DNA of 40,446 bases from Desulfobacter postgatei 2ac9 (GCF_000233695.2 NZ_CM001488.1:3252896-3293341); one strand, 5' to 3'. Shown: positions 17,039 to 24,929, counted from the first letter of the stretch. Program-made: numbers and translations. Notes: a model not told the origin generated them from the sequence alone.

Positions 17039-17062
17039 TAATTCGGGATCAGGCTTGGCTCC

Positions 17063-17084
17063 GTTGTAAGTTGTAAGTTGTATG
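17063..17084 (-). repeat. Heptanucleotide repeat (TACAACT units, minus strand)
   Basis: Three units (GTTGTAA GTTGTAA GTTGTAT on plus) sit just after the truncated hairpin arm of the Rpn tail and directly before a decayed gene. Confidence 0.75.
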
Positions 17085-17375
17085 AATCATTGGAAAGCGT
17101 TTGTGGTTTGGCGGGAAAGTCATTAACTGATGCTGATGATTTACAATGTAGTCGTTGTTTTCCAAAAAATAAACAATACGCTTTGGCAGATCAGATAAAA
17201 AGAGCGGTTGCATCTGTGCCTGCGAACATAGCATAGTGGCGGGTCCTTCCCGAAACGCGCAAAAAGACTTCCTCAGATTTCTCAATATTGCCAGAGGATG
17301 ATCGGAAAAATTCAGATATTTCCTTCGCCTATCCAGAGACTTAAAATATATTGTCGACACCAAGGAGCCGGAAAA
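17085..17375 (+). pseudogene. Remnant of a four-helix-bundle (S23/IVP-like) protein gene
   Basis: Pieces in different frames recall the small four-helix-bundle proteins related to 23S rRNA intervening-sequence proteins: FVVWRESH then LMLMIY, FPKNKQYALADQIKRAVAS then VPANIA, QKDFLRFLNIARG, and YFLRLSRDLKYI. Stop codons (TAA after WRESH, TAG after ANIA) and frame changes separate them. The usual gene is about 120 codons, which is close to the space available. It is clearly non-functional. Its last piece ends just before the antitoxin gene. Confidence 0.6.
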
Positions 17376-17389
17376 CAGGAGGTATTGTC

Positions 17390-17626
17390 ATGCAGACAGT
17401 AAGAGCAATTTACAAAGACGGGCGTGTCGAATTCATCAACACCCCACCGTCCGATGTTGATCATGTCTCGGTACTGGTCATCTTTCTGGACGATGAACAT
17501 GGTCAGAGCTTAGATTTACGGAAGCAGGGAATTGGCCTGGAGAATGCGGCTGATTTAAGACATCGCTTAAAATGTTTTACTGAAGATTGGAAACGTCCGG
17601 AGATGGATGCGTATGATTACCTTTAG
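17390..17626 (+). CDS. Antitoxin partner of a MazF/PemK-type toxin
   Basis: This is a 78-residue protein that starts at an ATG seven bases after a perfect AGGAGG site. It opens QTVRAIYKDGRVEFI, the pattern of short antitoxins whose N-terminal beta strands bind DNA and whose acidic C-terminus binds the toxin. The end (EDWKRPEMDAYDYL) overlaps the start of the toxin frame, the usual coupling of type II toxin-antitoxin pairs. The toxin downstream is broken, so this antitoxin is now an orphan. It may survive through autoregulation or action against other MazF toxins; both are inference. Confidence 0.72.
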   Translation: MQTVRAIYKDGRVEFINTPPSDVDHVSVLVIFLDDEHGQSLDLRKQGIGLENAADLRHRLKCFTEDWKRPEMDAYDYL

Positions 17627-17825
17627 GCGAGGCGATATTGCCCTGGTGATTTTTCCAAACTCAGATCTCACGACCGGTAAGAAACGGCCGGTTATAATTG
17701 TAGATTCAGACGATTTGGACTCTGGGCTTTGTTAGCGCATTGTGGCCATGGTCAGCACCAATTTAAAGCGGGCCAATCATCCCAGCCGGATATTGATCCG
17801 TCTTGACAGCGAAGAGGGTTTTTAA
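17607..17825 (+). pseudogene. 5' half of a mazF/pemK toxin gene
   Basis: The frame reads MITFRRGDIALVIFPNSD, then TTGKKRPVIIVDSDDLDSG, an N-terminal MazF/PemK ribonuclease sequence including the conserved RRGDI and KKRP motifs. A TAG stop at 17733-17735 sits where the family has LPQ, then the frame continues RIVAMVSTNLKRANHPSRI and LIRLDSEEG. At 17820 the homology stops and mobile-element sequence begins. The other half of the gene resumes about 1.7 kb downstream. The gene is doubly dead: a nonsense codon plus an insertion. Confidence 0.85.
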
Positions 17826-17828
17826 CTG

Positions 17829-17856
17829 TTAGCAAAAATATAGTCAAATATCGTCT
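17829..17856 (+). repeat. Left terminal inverted repeat of the TnpB element
   Basis: TTAGCAAAAATATAGTCAAA and the following TATCGTC align with the complement of 19523-19548 (CTACAAAAATAGACAAATAT, then GCTC), with about 20 matches over 26 positions and two small gaps. The AT-rich composition lowers the significance. Confidence 0.5.
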
Positions 17857-17982
17857 TAATATGACAAATTTCGCAAATTTTTATCATTATTTTATACCAA
17901 AACTTAAAAAAATTCACATGTATCATGTTAATTCTGATATAATACCCTATTTTTAACCGGTTCTAAAGGCGATAAAGGAGCC

Positions 17983-19521
17983 ATGAGTACCACAACGCTT
18001 TCATATCCGCTCAAATTTATAAATAGTTTCAGCCATACCTTAAAAAGCCTTTCACCTGTGATGTGTGAAAAGATCAATCCTCTGTGGAACGATGAAAGCG
18101 TCTTCGAGGAGCTGATTTCAGCCCGAAGAGGATTAAAGGTTTACAAGATACTGGAACCCATTGTGGATTTTAATACTTACCTGCCTTCAAGGGTGAAGCG
18201 ATGTATGCTTGAGACAATGGGAAGGATATTAAAGTCTCAGCTTGAACGCAGCGCTTTATATAATAACCTTTGTGAGTTAACCTCGAATCCTGACGAGTGG
18301 ACTTATGATTTCCTTAAAAAGAACGATTTTGCTTCAAAATACAATTATGTAAAAAACATTCGCAGTCAGACTCAAAAATTTATTGATGAACACAAGAGAT
18401 TGCCTGCATCCTATCATGAACTGGTGCCCAAACTTCTCGTTGGGGAATTTATAACCATGGCGCCTGATGACGGACAGTTTATCAAAATAAAAGGCACATC
18501 GGAATTTAAGAAAAAGCGTTATCTGACAGGCAAAATTAAAGTTCTGAAAGAGAGATCTTCAGTCAGTCGTAAAAGCTGGAAATGGGAAGAATTTCAGATT
18601 TCAATGCCCGACTTTATTGCTGATAAGCAGGAAGATGTTAAACCTCCCGACATAAGGATCAATGCTGAGGGCCAGGTTATTATTGACTATAAAATCGAGA
18701 TAGCAAACCAGAAACAGGAAAATAATAACAGGATACTAAGTATTGACTACGGCTTGAGAAAACTGTTGGTGATAACCTGTTTTGAAATGACGGATGAAGG
18801 TCTGCCGGTTCAATTTTCACGCCCTTTTTTTGTAGATATAAAAGGCGTACAAAACAAAATAGAACGGATCCATCAGGAGATTGACCGGCTGAAAGCAAAA
18901 CTGTCAAAAAGCACAGATAAAAAGAAAATAAAAATTTTAAAGCGGGAAATCAAACTCAGATGGAAAAAACTGAAAAAGCTTTCAAAAGAACTTGAACACC
19001 TGGCCTCAAATATAATTATTGCAATTGCAAAAATTCATAACTGTTCAACCATAGTTATCGAAGATCTCAGAGGGCTTAACGGCAAAAAATTTGCCCGCCG
19101 GCTTAACCGCAGGATTTACAGAACAATCAGAGCCGGTATTTTTGAAAAGCTGACATACAAGGCAGACCTCATTGGAAAAACAGTAAAGACAGTATTTCCT
19201 GCCTGGACCTCTCAATTCTGCCCCAAATGCGGTGAGTGTGGAGATCATAAAAATTACGGTGAATTCACCTGCTCCCATTGTGGGTATTCAGGCAACAGAG
19301 ATTACATAGCAACGCAGAATATTGCACGAAAATTTTTTAAAATTTCGCTTAAAAGTTCAACAGGTTTTGGTTATATATCAGAATCTGCCAGCGCCGCTGT
19401 TACCGCTGGGGAATTTTTGAGTAAGATAGACAGATGGCTTAATGGATGGAAAAAATGTCTGAATGTTGCTCCTTTCATTGTTGAAATGAAAAACTGGAAG
19501 GCGTATCCGTTAATTGTATAA
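17983..19521 (+). CDS. tnpB: TnpB-family RNA-guided nuclease (RuvC, zinc ribbon)
   Basis: This 512-residue protein is longer than the usual 370-430 residues of TnpB, with an extended N-terminal half (residues 1-245) I do not recognise. The RuvC-like nuclease triad is complete: D255 in ILSIDYGLRKL, E360 in TIVIEDLRGL and D440 in GNRDYIATQNIA. A zinc ribbon lies between them, with CPKC at 413-416 and CSHC at 430-433. TnpB proteins cut DNA guided by an RNA made from the element's right end. Here only about 25 bp separate the stop from the element's edge, so the guide-RNA scaffold would have to overlap the end of the gene. A ribosome site (AAAGGAG) precedes the ATG. The gene looks intact. Confidence 0.85.
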   Translation: MSTTTLSYPLKFINSFSHTLKSLSPVMCEKINPLWNDESVFEELISARRGLKVYKILEPIVDFNTYLPSRVKRCMLETMGRILKSQLERSALYNNLCELTSNPDEWTYDFLKKNDFASKYNYVKNIRSQTQKFIDEHKRLPASYHELVPKLLVGEFITMAPDDGQFIKIKGTSEFKKKRYLTGKIKVLKERSSVSRKSWKWEEFQISMPDFIADKQEDVKPPDIRINAEGQVIIDYKIEIANQKQENNNRILSIDYGLRKLLVITCFEMTDEGLPVQFSRPFFVDIKGVQNKIERIHQEIDRLKAKLSKSTDKKKIKILKREIKLRWKKLKKLSKELEHLASNIIIAIAKIHNCSTIVIEDLRGLNGKKFARRLNRRIYRTIRAGIFEKLTYKADLIGKTVKTVFPAWTSQFCPKCGECGDHKNYGEFTCSHCGYSGNRDYIATQNIARKFFKISLKSSTGFGYISESASAAVTAGEFLSKIDRWLNGWKKCLNVAPFIVEMKNWKAYPLIV

Positions 19522-19522
19522 A

Positions 19523-19548
19523 TGAGCATATTTGTCTATTTTTGTAGT
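19523..19548 (-). repeat. Right terminal inverted repeat of the TnpB element
   Basis: On the minus strand this reads CTACAAAAATAGACAAATAT and so on, the partner of the left repeat near 17829. It lies immediately before the point where mazF coding resumes. Confidence 0.5.
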
Positions 19549-19552
19549 GATA

Positions 19553-19711
19553 AAAAGTAACGGTCTTCGTTCAGGTTTACTTTTCGACTCTGTAATCATG
19601 GCAGACAATCTGGCTACGATTATGATTCATGAATTTGATAAAGTTATAGGTCACTTGTTCGAGATGGAGTCTATAGACAATGCCTTGAGACACACTTTGG
19701 GCTTAAAGTGA
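19553..19711 (+). pseudogene. 3' half of the interrupted mazF/pemK toxin gene
   Basis: The frame reads KSNGLRSGLLFDSVIMADN, then LATIMIHEFDKVIGHLFEME and a C-terminal LRHTLGLK before TGA. This is the C-terminal half of MazF/PemK, including the conserved DSVIMADNLATI segment. Joined to the 5' half at EEG, it would give a normal toxin of about 115 residues. It has no start of its own. Confidence 0.87.
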
Positions 19712-19724
19712 CATCACAAGACCC

Positions 19725-19757
19725 CTACAACATACAACATACAACATACAACTTAAA
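19725..19757 (+). repeat. Heptanucleotide repeat (TACAACA/TACAACT units)
   Basis: Four to five consecutive units of TACAACA, ending TACAACT, fill the space between the mazF remnant and the start codon of the large glycosyltransferase gene. They occupy the place where a ribosome site would be expected. Confidence 0.85.
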
Positions 19758-19759
19758 CC

Positions 19760-22700
19760 ATGACCCCCTTCACCCAAGCCAACAACCACCTCCGCTCCGG
19801 CAACCCAGCCCAGGCCATCCCCCTTTACCTCCAGGCCCTGCGCACCACACCGGATCTCAGCCGCGTCATCACGCCCGGCATCATCCTGGCCCGCAAAAGG
19901 CATCTTGCCGCCCGCCAGAAGCAGAAGCCTACCGTGGCCGTCTGCGGGTGGGAACTTGCCCATAATCCAGCCGGAAGAGCCTATAACCTGGCCCAGATGT
20001 ATGCGGCCTTTACAGACACGGAAATCATCGGCGCGTATTTCCCGAAATGGGACCGAAAGATCTGGCCGCCGCTGGGCAATGTGGAAATTCCGGTGCACAG
20101 CTTTGTGGCCGAGGACCAGACCCGGTTTGCGGACCAGGCCCTGGATCTGGTCATGGCCCATCCTTACGACGTGGTGCACCTGTCCAAGCCCCGGATGCCC
20201 AACATCCTGTTCGGCCTGCTCTACAAGCTGATCTGGGGTGCCACCGTATTGATGGACATCGATGACGAAGAACTGGCCTTTGCTGACGCAGAGACTCCCC
20301 TAACGCTGGATGCCCATCTGCAAAAACATGGCCGCCTGCCCGAATTGACATCCCTGGAGGGCAAGGAGTGGACCCGGTTGGGTGTTGGACTGGCCACAGC
20401 GTTTGACGGAATAACCGTCTCCAACCCGGCATTGCAGAAGCGCTACGGCGGGCAGATCATCCGCCATGCCAGAGACGAGAAACGCTTTCAGCCCTCACCG
20501 GAGCTGAGCAGCCAAAGCCGCAGTAAATTCAAGGTTCCGCCGGACAAGAAGGTGGTTCTGTTTTTCGGCACGCCCAGGGAGCACAAGGGCCTGCTGGAAA
20601 CAGCCCGGGCCATTGCCGGCCTGGGACGCAAAGATGTGGTTTTCGCCGTGGTCGGAGACTTTCCAGATCCGGCCCTGAAGCAGAAGCTGCAGGAGATCAA
20701 AGGAGTGGAGACACTGTTCCTGGGCAACCAGCCCGTCCAGTCCATCCCGGAAGTGACCGCCCTGGGGGATGTCTGCGTGCTGCTCCAGGAACCGGGCGCC
20801 ATGGTTTCCAATTTCCAGATCCCGGCCAAGCTCACCGACGCCCTGGCCATGGGCCGCACCGTGATCCTCCAGGATCTCCCGCCCACAGCCGACGTTATCC
20901 AGTCCGGCGCAGTCATCCCGGTTAAGGACAAGAACGCCCTGCCCCGGGCACTGGAACGGGCCCTTGCCCAGCCCCCATCGGCCCAGCCCGACACCAAGGC
21001 CCAGGACCTGTTTCTCAAGGAATTCTCCTTTGCCGCCAACACCCCCAGACTGCGCCAAACCTTGGAAACCGCCCGGTCCGCCCCCAAACCGCTGGATACC
21101 CTGCACCCACTGCTGCAACACATAGCACCCCTGGCCCCTTATAGTTCCCTGGCCGGCCTGCAAAGCAAAACCAAAGCACCTGATACCAAACACCTGAAAA
21201 CAGAAAACGCGGTTTCCATCATCATCCTCACCCGCAACGCGGCCCAGCACCTGGACAACTGCCTGAACAGCTTTATAAAAACCAATACCCACAACCCGGT
21301 TGAACTGATCATCATCGACCACGCCTCCACGGACAACACCGCCGATGTCGTGGCCAAATACAAGAACAAAGGCGACATTCAGTACATCCACCGTGACAGG
21401 AACTACACCTTTTCCGAATCCTGCAACTTCGGCGCAACCAGGGCCAGACACCCCTATCTGCTGTTTCTCAACAACGACATAATTTATACGGATGATGTGC
21501 TGGGAAAAGCCCTGGAAACGCTGAAAAAAGATGAGAAGATCGGAGCGGTGGGAGTCCGCCTGGATGACGTCCCCGCCCAAGGCAAGACCCAGACCATCCA
21601 GCACCTGGGAATCGAGTTCAAGTGGAACGAAAAACGTGGCTACCACCAACCCCAACAAATCCGCCACCCCTCATTAAAGGATTTCCTCTCCGCCCCTACA
21701 ACCTACAACCTACAACTTACAACTGCGGTAACCGCCGCTACCATGCTAGTCCGCAAAACCGATTTCAATACATTGAACGGCTTCACCACCGCCTACACCT
21801 ACGGCCTCGAAGACATCGACTTCTGCCTCCGCCTGGGCCGGGACCTTCAAAAGAAGTGCTTCTGCATGAATGATATGGGCCTGCAGCATGTGGAAGGAGC
21901 AACGCGGAAGGGGATGTATAAGGATAAGTCAGAGGTTATTGAGAATAATCATAAGGTGTTTAAGGAAAAATGGAACACGTATATCCAAAACAACCTTATC
22001 CAAACAAAGCAGCCCACCACTACTGCTTCACCTACAACTTACAATCTAAAACCTACAACCTACAACTTAAAACTTCCAACCAAAATTCTTTTTGTCCTGC
22101 CCCAGACCATTGACGGCAACAACGGATATCAAGTCCAACTTTTGGCCCGAATGCTTTCATCCCAGGGCACACACTGCATTGTTGCCGTTCCGGAGCTCAG
22201 CGAGGGGCAATCAGCCATGAGCAACGCATCTTCATTTGCGTCCAATCATACTTATGACATCCGACCTCTGATTTCTGTTGTCTCCTATTCTTCCCTGCTG
22301 ACTTCTGATCCCGCATCTCTGACCCTTGGCCCCCTGGACCTTATCCACGCCTGGACCCCCCGGGAAGTCGTCCGCCGGTTTACAGAAAAAATGCTGGAGA
22401 GACACCCGTGCTCATTGATCATCCACCTGGAAGACAACGAGGAATATTTAACCGAAACAGCTTTAAATCGTCCCTTTCATGAACTTGTCGCACTGCCTGA
22501 ATCAGAGCTGGACAAGCTGATTCCACAAAACCGGTATCACCCAACCCGGGGCCGTCGGTTTTTAGACCAAGCCTCGGGACTGACTCTGATCATTGACACC
22601 CTCAACCGATTCAATACCCGAAACGTTCCCGTCCAAGTACTGGCTCCGCAAGTGGATGAAAGACTGTTTTACCCCAGGCCCCTTAACATGAAACTACGCC

Positions 22701-23296
22701 GGGCCAACGATATCCCGGATGATCACCTGGTTCTTGTATATACAGGCAATGTACATGCCGGCAACAAGGATGAGGTGAATGAGTTATACAAGGCTGTTGA
22801 TATCCTGAATCAGCAGAGTTGTCCCACGGTGCTGCTTCGCACCGGTCTTGATAAAAAAGGCCTGGGCACTGAAAACTGGAACAGGCAATTTGAAAAGCAC
22901 TTGGGCTGGGTCAAAAGAGAACAGATTCCCGATATCCTGGCTGCAGCCGATATCCTGGTCCAACCGGGGGAACCCGGCCCGTTCAATGACGAACGCATCC
23001 CCTGCAAGCTGCCGGAATTTTTTGCCATGGGGCGGCCGGTGGTGCTGCCGAAGACCAACCTGGGGTTGAAGGCGGCCCACGGTAAGAAGGCATATGTGCT
23101 TCAAAAAGCCGACGCCGAAGGGATTGCAGCGGCAACAAAAGAAATTTTCAGTAACAAAACTCTGGCTGGCCATCTGGCCAAGGAGGGAGCTTTTTTTTTC
23201 AGAACAATCTTTGATGCACATCATACAATAAAGAAACTTGCATTGATTTATACAAGCGAGACGTTACAAAACTTTACTTTTACACATAAACAATGA
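19760..23296 (+). CDS. Triple-domain glycosyltransferase (GT4-GT2-GT4), 1178 residues
   Basis: Three catalytic modules lie in one chain. The first is a GT-B (family 4) module at residues about 55-430, after a short TPR-like N-terminus (LRSGNPAQAIPLYLQALRTT); its donor site includes PAKLTDALAMGRTVI. The second is a GT2 module from about 483 (VSIIILTRNAAQHLDNCL), with FLNNDIIYTDD near 570 and GLEDIDFCLRLG near 681. The third is another GT-B module from about 774 (TKILFVLPQTIDGNNGYQVQ) to the end, with KLPEFFAMGRPVVLPKTN. Heptanucleotide repeats are embedded in frame at residues about 646-655 and 758-772. The ATG is preceded by repeat sequence without a ribosome site, so the native start may be further down. 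It could add several sugars in sequence. Confidence 0.83.
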   Translation: MTPFTQANNHLRSGNPAQAIPLYLQALRTTPDLSRVITPGIILARKRHLAARQKQKPTVAVCGWELAHNPAGRAYNLAQMYAAFTDTEIIGAYFPKWDRKIWPPLGNVEIPVHSFVAEDQTRFADQALDLVMAHPYDVVHLSKPRMPNILFGLLYKLIWGATVLMDIDDEELAFADAETPLTLDAHLQKHGRLPELTSLEGKEWTRLGVGLATAFDGITVSNPALQKRYGGQIIRHARDEKRFQPSPELSSQSRSKFKVPPDKKVVLFFGTPREHKGLLETARAIAGLGRKDVVFAVVGDFPDPALKQKLQEIKGVETLFLGNQPVQSIPEVTALGDVCVLLQEPGAMVSNFQIPAKLTDALAMGRTVILQDLPPTADVIQSGAVIPVKDKNALPRALERALAQPPSAQPDTKAQDLFLKEFSFAANTPRLRQTLETARSAPKPLDTLHPLLQHIAPLAPYSSLAGLQSKTKAPDTKHLKTENAVSIIILTRNAAQHLDNCLNSFIKTNTHNPVELIIIDHASTDNTADVVAKYKNKGDIQYIHRDRNYTFSESCNFGATRARHPYLLFLNNDIIYTDDVLGKALETLKKDEKIGAVGVRLDDVPAQGKTQTIQHLGIEFKWNEKRGYHQPQQIRHPSLKDFLSAPTTYNLQLTTAVTAATMLVRKTDFNTLNGFTTAYTYGLEDIDFCLRLGRDLQKKCFCMNDMGLQHVEGATRKGMYKDKSEVIENNHKVFKEKWNTYIQNNLIQTKQPTTTASPTTYNLKPTTYNLKLPTKILFVLPQTIDGNNGYQVQLLARMLSSQGTHCIVAVPELSEGQSAMSNASSFASNHTYDIRPLISVVSYSSLLTSDPASLTLGPLDLIHAWTPREVVRRFTEKMLERHPCSLIIHLEDNEEYLTETALNRPFHELVALPESELDKLIPQNRYHPTRGRRFLDQASGLTLIIDTLNRFNTRNVPVQVLAPQVDERLFYPRPLNMKLRRANDIPDDHLVLVYTGNVHAGNKDEVNELYKAVDILNQQSCPTVLLRTGLDKKGLGTENWNRQFEKHLGWVKREQIPDILAAADILVQPGEPGPFNDERIPCKLPEFFAMGRPVVLPKTNLGLKAAHGKKAYVLQKADAEGIAAATKEIFSNKTLAGHLAKEGAFFFRTIFDAHHTIKKLALIYTSETLQNFTFTHKQ
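21697..21725 (+). repeat. In-frame heptanucleotide repeat within the GT2 domain
   Basis: Four units (TACAACC, TACAACC, TACAACT, TACAACT) encode TTYNLQLTT inside the GT2 module, at a surface-loop position between FLSAP and AVTAATML. The reading frame is kept. Confidence 0.9.
22032..22074 (+). repeat. In-frame heptanucleotide repeat at the GT2/GT4 linker
   Basis: About six units of TACAACY and close variants encode PTTYNLKPTTYNLKLPT between the GT2 and second GT4 modules. Three units make 21 bases, so the peptide also repeats every seven residues. Confidence 0.9.
22255..22326 (+). repeat. Second repeat type: degenerate TCTGAY-like heptamers
   Basis: Units such as GACATCCGACCTCTGATTTC, then CTGACTTCTGATC and CATCTCTGACCC, recur irregularly. 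The same kind of sequence occurs at 29575-29630 in another gene. It encodes a serine/leucine-rich stretch between strands of the second GT4 module. Confidence 0.5.
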
Positions 23297-23672
23297 TCAC
23301 TAAATTCTTTGGGGAAACCAAATATGAAAATACCACTCTGCTACCCTTTTAATGTCATTCAAAGCGGCTATCCAACAAAAATATTCGTCCCTTTGCCCCC
23401 CCGCCCTGTTCCAACATATCGTTTCCATTTTTAAGCAGTCAGACAAGATTAAAGAAATTCTCATCAATTCAGACAACGATACAATTGCCAAAGATGCCAC
23501 TGGTCATTTTTCCCAAATAGGGCTTAATCAGAACATCGGCCATAACGTATGTTGGGTTGAACGAAGTGAAGCCCAACAACTTATCGGTGACTCAAGAGGC
23601 AGGGATGCGCTGGAGCCGATGCCCGTACAAAGGTCTCAAAATTTACGAACACAAATAAATTAGGTTTACCAA
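23297..23672 (+). other. Intergenic stretch with a dispersed hairpin repeat
   Basis: A 103-codon frame (23352-23663) exists, but its second half is translated from a hairpin repeat, GTTGGGTT...AAGCCCAAC at 23551-23577, whose product WVERSEAQQ is a well-known artefact of a dispersed palindrome found in many environmental genomes. The first half (AAIQQKYSSLCPPALFQHIV) could be a remnant of a real gene, but I do not recognise it. Base composition changes to AT-rich from here on. Confidence 0.5.
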
Positions 23673-24929
23673 ATGCGAGTACTAATTATCAATACATTTT
23701 CGTGCGGAGGTGGTGCCGCGCGCGCCGCGAGGCGATTACATCATGCTTTATTGGACCAAAACATAGATTCTTTCTTTCTTTCTTCAGACGGTATTGGAAC
23801 AGAGAGAGACTATCTTGCTCAAATAACGGATTACAAGTCAGCTGAAATTGATGGCGATATTCAAGGTAACTATATAAATAAAAACCGCACAAGTTTATCA
23901 AACACCTTTTTTTCTGTAAGTTTAGCTCACTATGATATTATGAATTTGGTTTTGGAGATAAAACCGGATATCATTAATCTACATTGGGTTGCAAGATTTT
24001 TATCATACGAAATTCTTGAGCGTTTGCTAAGCCTTCACATTCCGATAGTTTGGACGCTCCATGATGAGCGCCCATATACAGGTGGGTGCCATTACACCGC
24101 TGGCTGTGATCAATTTATTTCCCAAAAATGTGCCAATTGTCCTCAATTAAAACAAGATCCGCTATCCCTTACAAAAAAAAACTTGGAGAAATCAAATAAT
24201 TTACTCAAAGGGAAAAAAGTTACTGTAGTTTGTCCAAGTAGCTGGTTAAGTCGGCGTGCAAAGCAATCCGCTGTTTTTTGCGATAACCAAATTTTAACGA
24301 TCAAGAACTGTGTGGAAATTGATATTTTTACACAGTTAGACAAAAGGAAAGAAAAAGAGCGTCTTGGAATACCAGTAGATTCGATTGCTATTCTCGCCGG
24401 TGCGCATGATAATAAGGAGAAAAGGAAGGGGTACAGCTATTTTCTTCATGCATTGAAAATAATAAACGACGATTATAGTCTTTCGACTTTTGTTAAACAA
24501 GGGAAAATTGTGATTCTGATTGTTGGTGAACATGCCGAAGATATCGAATTTCTGGGTTATAAGACGAAAAATTTTGGCTACATAAATGATGATTCTATGT
24601 TGTCTAGTATATACAATGCCGCCGATGTTTTTGTACTTCCGTCATTGGAAGACAATTTGCCTAATACACTGCTTGAGTCAGGTGCCTGTGCAACTCCAAT
24701 GGTGGCATTCAACTCAGGAGGAATTTCAGACATTGTCATTGATAGAAAAACTGGATTATTGGCAAAAACTGGATCTGCTATTCAGCTTGCACTGCATTTA
24801 AAATTACTGATTAATTATCCAGATACGAGAAATAGACTTGGTGAAAATGCTAGAGCCTTTGTTACTAAAGAGTGCAATCCCAATAAACAAGCTGAAGAAT
24901 ATTTGAATGTTTATCAGTCGTTGACTTAA
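23673..24929 (+). CDS. Family 4 glycosyltransferase, WcaC-like
   Basis: This is a 418-residue GT-B enzyme. The N-terminal lobe starts VLIINTFSCGGGAARAARRL, the opening of colanic-acid-type transferases that act on polysaccharide repeat units, and includes PIVWTLHDERPYTGGCHYT with a cysteine-rich loop (CDQF...CANCPQ) typical of this subgroup. The C-terminal lobe has ILIVGEHAEDIEFLGY, then a donor-binding stretch FVLPSLEDNLPNTLLESG. No strong ribosome site is visible before the ATG. The gene and those after it are clearly more AT-rich than the upstream glycosyltransferases, suggesting a different origin. The sugar is unknown. Confidence 0.85.
   Translation: MRVLIINTFSCGGGAARAARRLHHALLDQNIDSFFLSSDGIGTERDYLAQITDYKSAEIDGDIQGNYINKNRTSLSNTFFSVSLAHYDIMNLVLEIKPDIINLHWVARFLSYEILERLLSLHIPIVWTLHDERPYTGGCHYTAGCDQFISQKCANCPQLKQDPLSLTKKNLEKSNNLLKGKKVTVVCPSSWLSRRAKQSAVFCDNQILTIKNCVEIDIFTQLDKRKEKERLGIPVDSIAILAGAHDNKEKRKGYSYFLHALKIINDDYSLSTFVKQGKIVILIVGEHAEDIEFLGYKTKNFGYINDDSMLSSIYNAADVFVLPSLEDNLPNTLLESGACATPMVAFNSGGISDIVIDRKTGLLAKTGSAIQLALHLKLLINYPDTRNRLGENARAFVTKECNPNKQAEEYLNVYQSLT

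Larger units (their letters stand above)
15741..17060 (+). repeat. 172-bp direct repeat shared by the tails of two Rpn genes
   Basis: 15741-15912 and 16889-17060 match with a single mismatch (GGTAGAAAT versus GGTGGAAAT), including the stop codon and about 20 bases beyond. The two genes are otherwise clearly different. The first copy runs on into a full hairpin; the second breaks off in the middle of that hairpin's left arm. Confidence 0.92.
17827..19549 (+). mobile_element. TnpB-only transposable element inserted in the mazF gene
   Basis: The sequence between the two mazF halves holds one gene, tnpB, with about 155 bp before it and about 25 bp after it. There is no TnpA, so the element would depend on a transposase elsewhere. 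Imperfect terminal inverted repeats are visible, which is not typical of IS200/IS605 elements. The exact ends are uncertain by several bases, because the uninterrupted mazF sequence is not known. Insertion is inferred from the toxin gene resuming in a consistent frame after the element. Confidence 0.75.

Noticed and set aside
17983-19521. TnpB-like gene as a CRISPR Cas12 effector
   Set aside because: There is no CRISPR array or adaptation gene, and the gene sits in a transposable element inserted in mazF, so TnpB is the better call.
20495-21667. 390-codon minus-strand frame
   Set aside because: It lies wholly inside the large glycosyltransferase gene on the other strand; the plus-strand protein has clear domain motifs, the minus-strand one has none.
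14598-22074. Heptanucleotide arrays as a CRISPR array
   Set aside because: Units are seven bases and directly tandem, without spacers, and no cas genes are nearby.
23352-23663. 103-codon frame ending in WVERSEAQQ and on
   Set aside because: Much of it is translation of a dispersed palindromic repeat; treated as intergenic with a possible unknown remnant.
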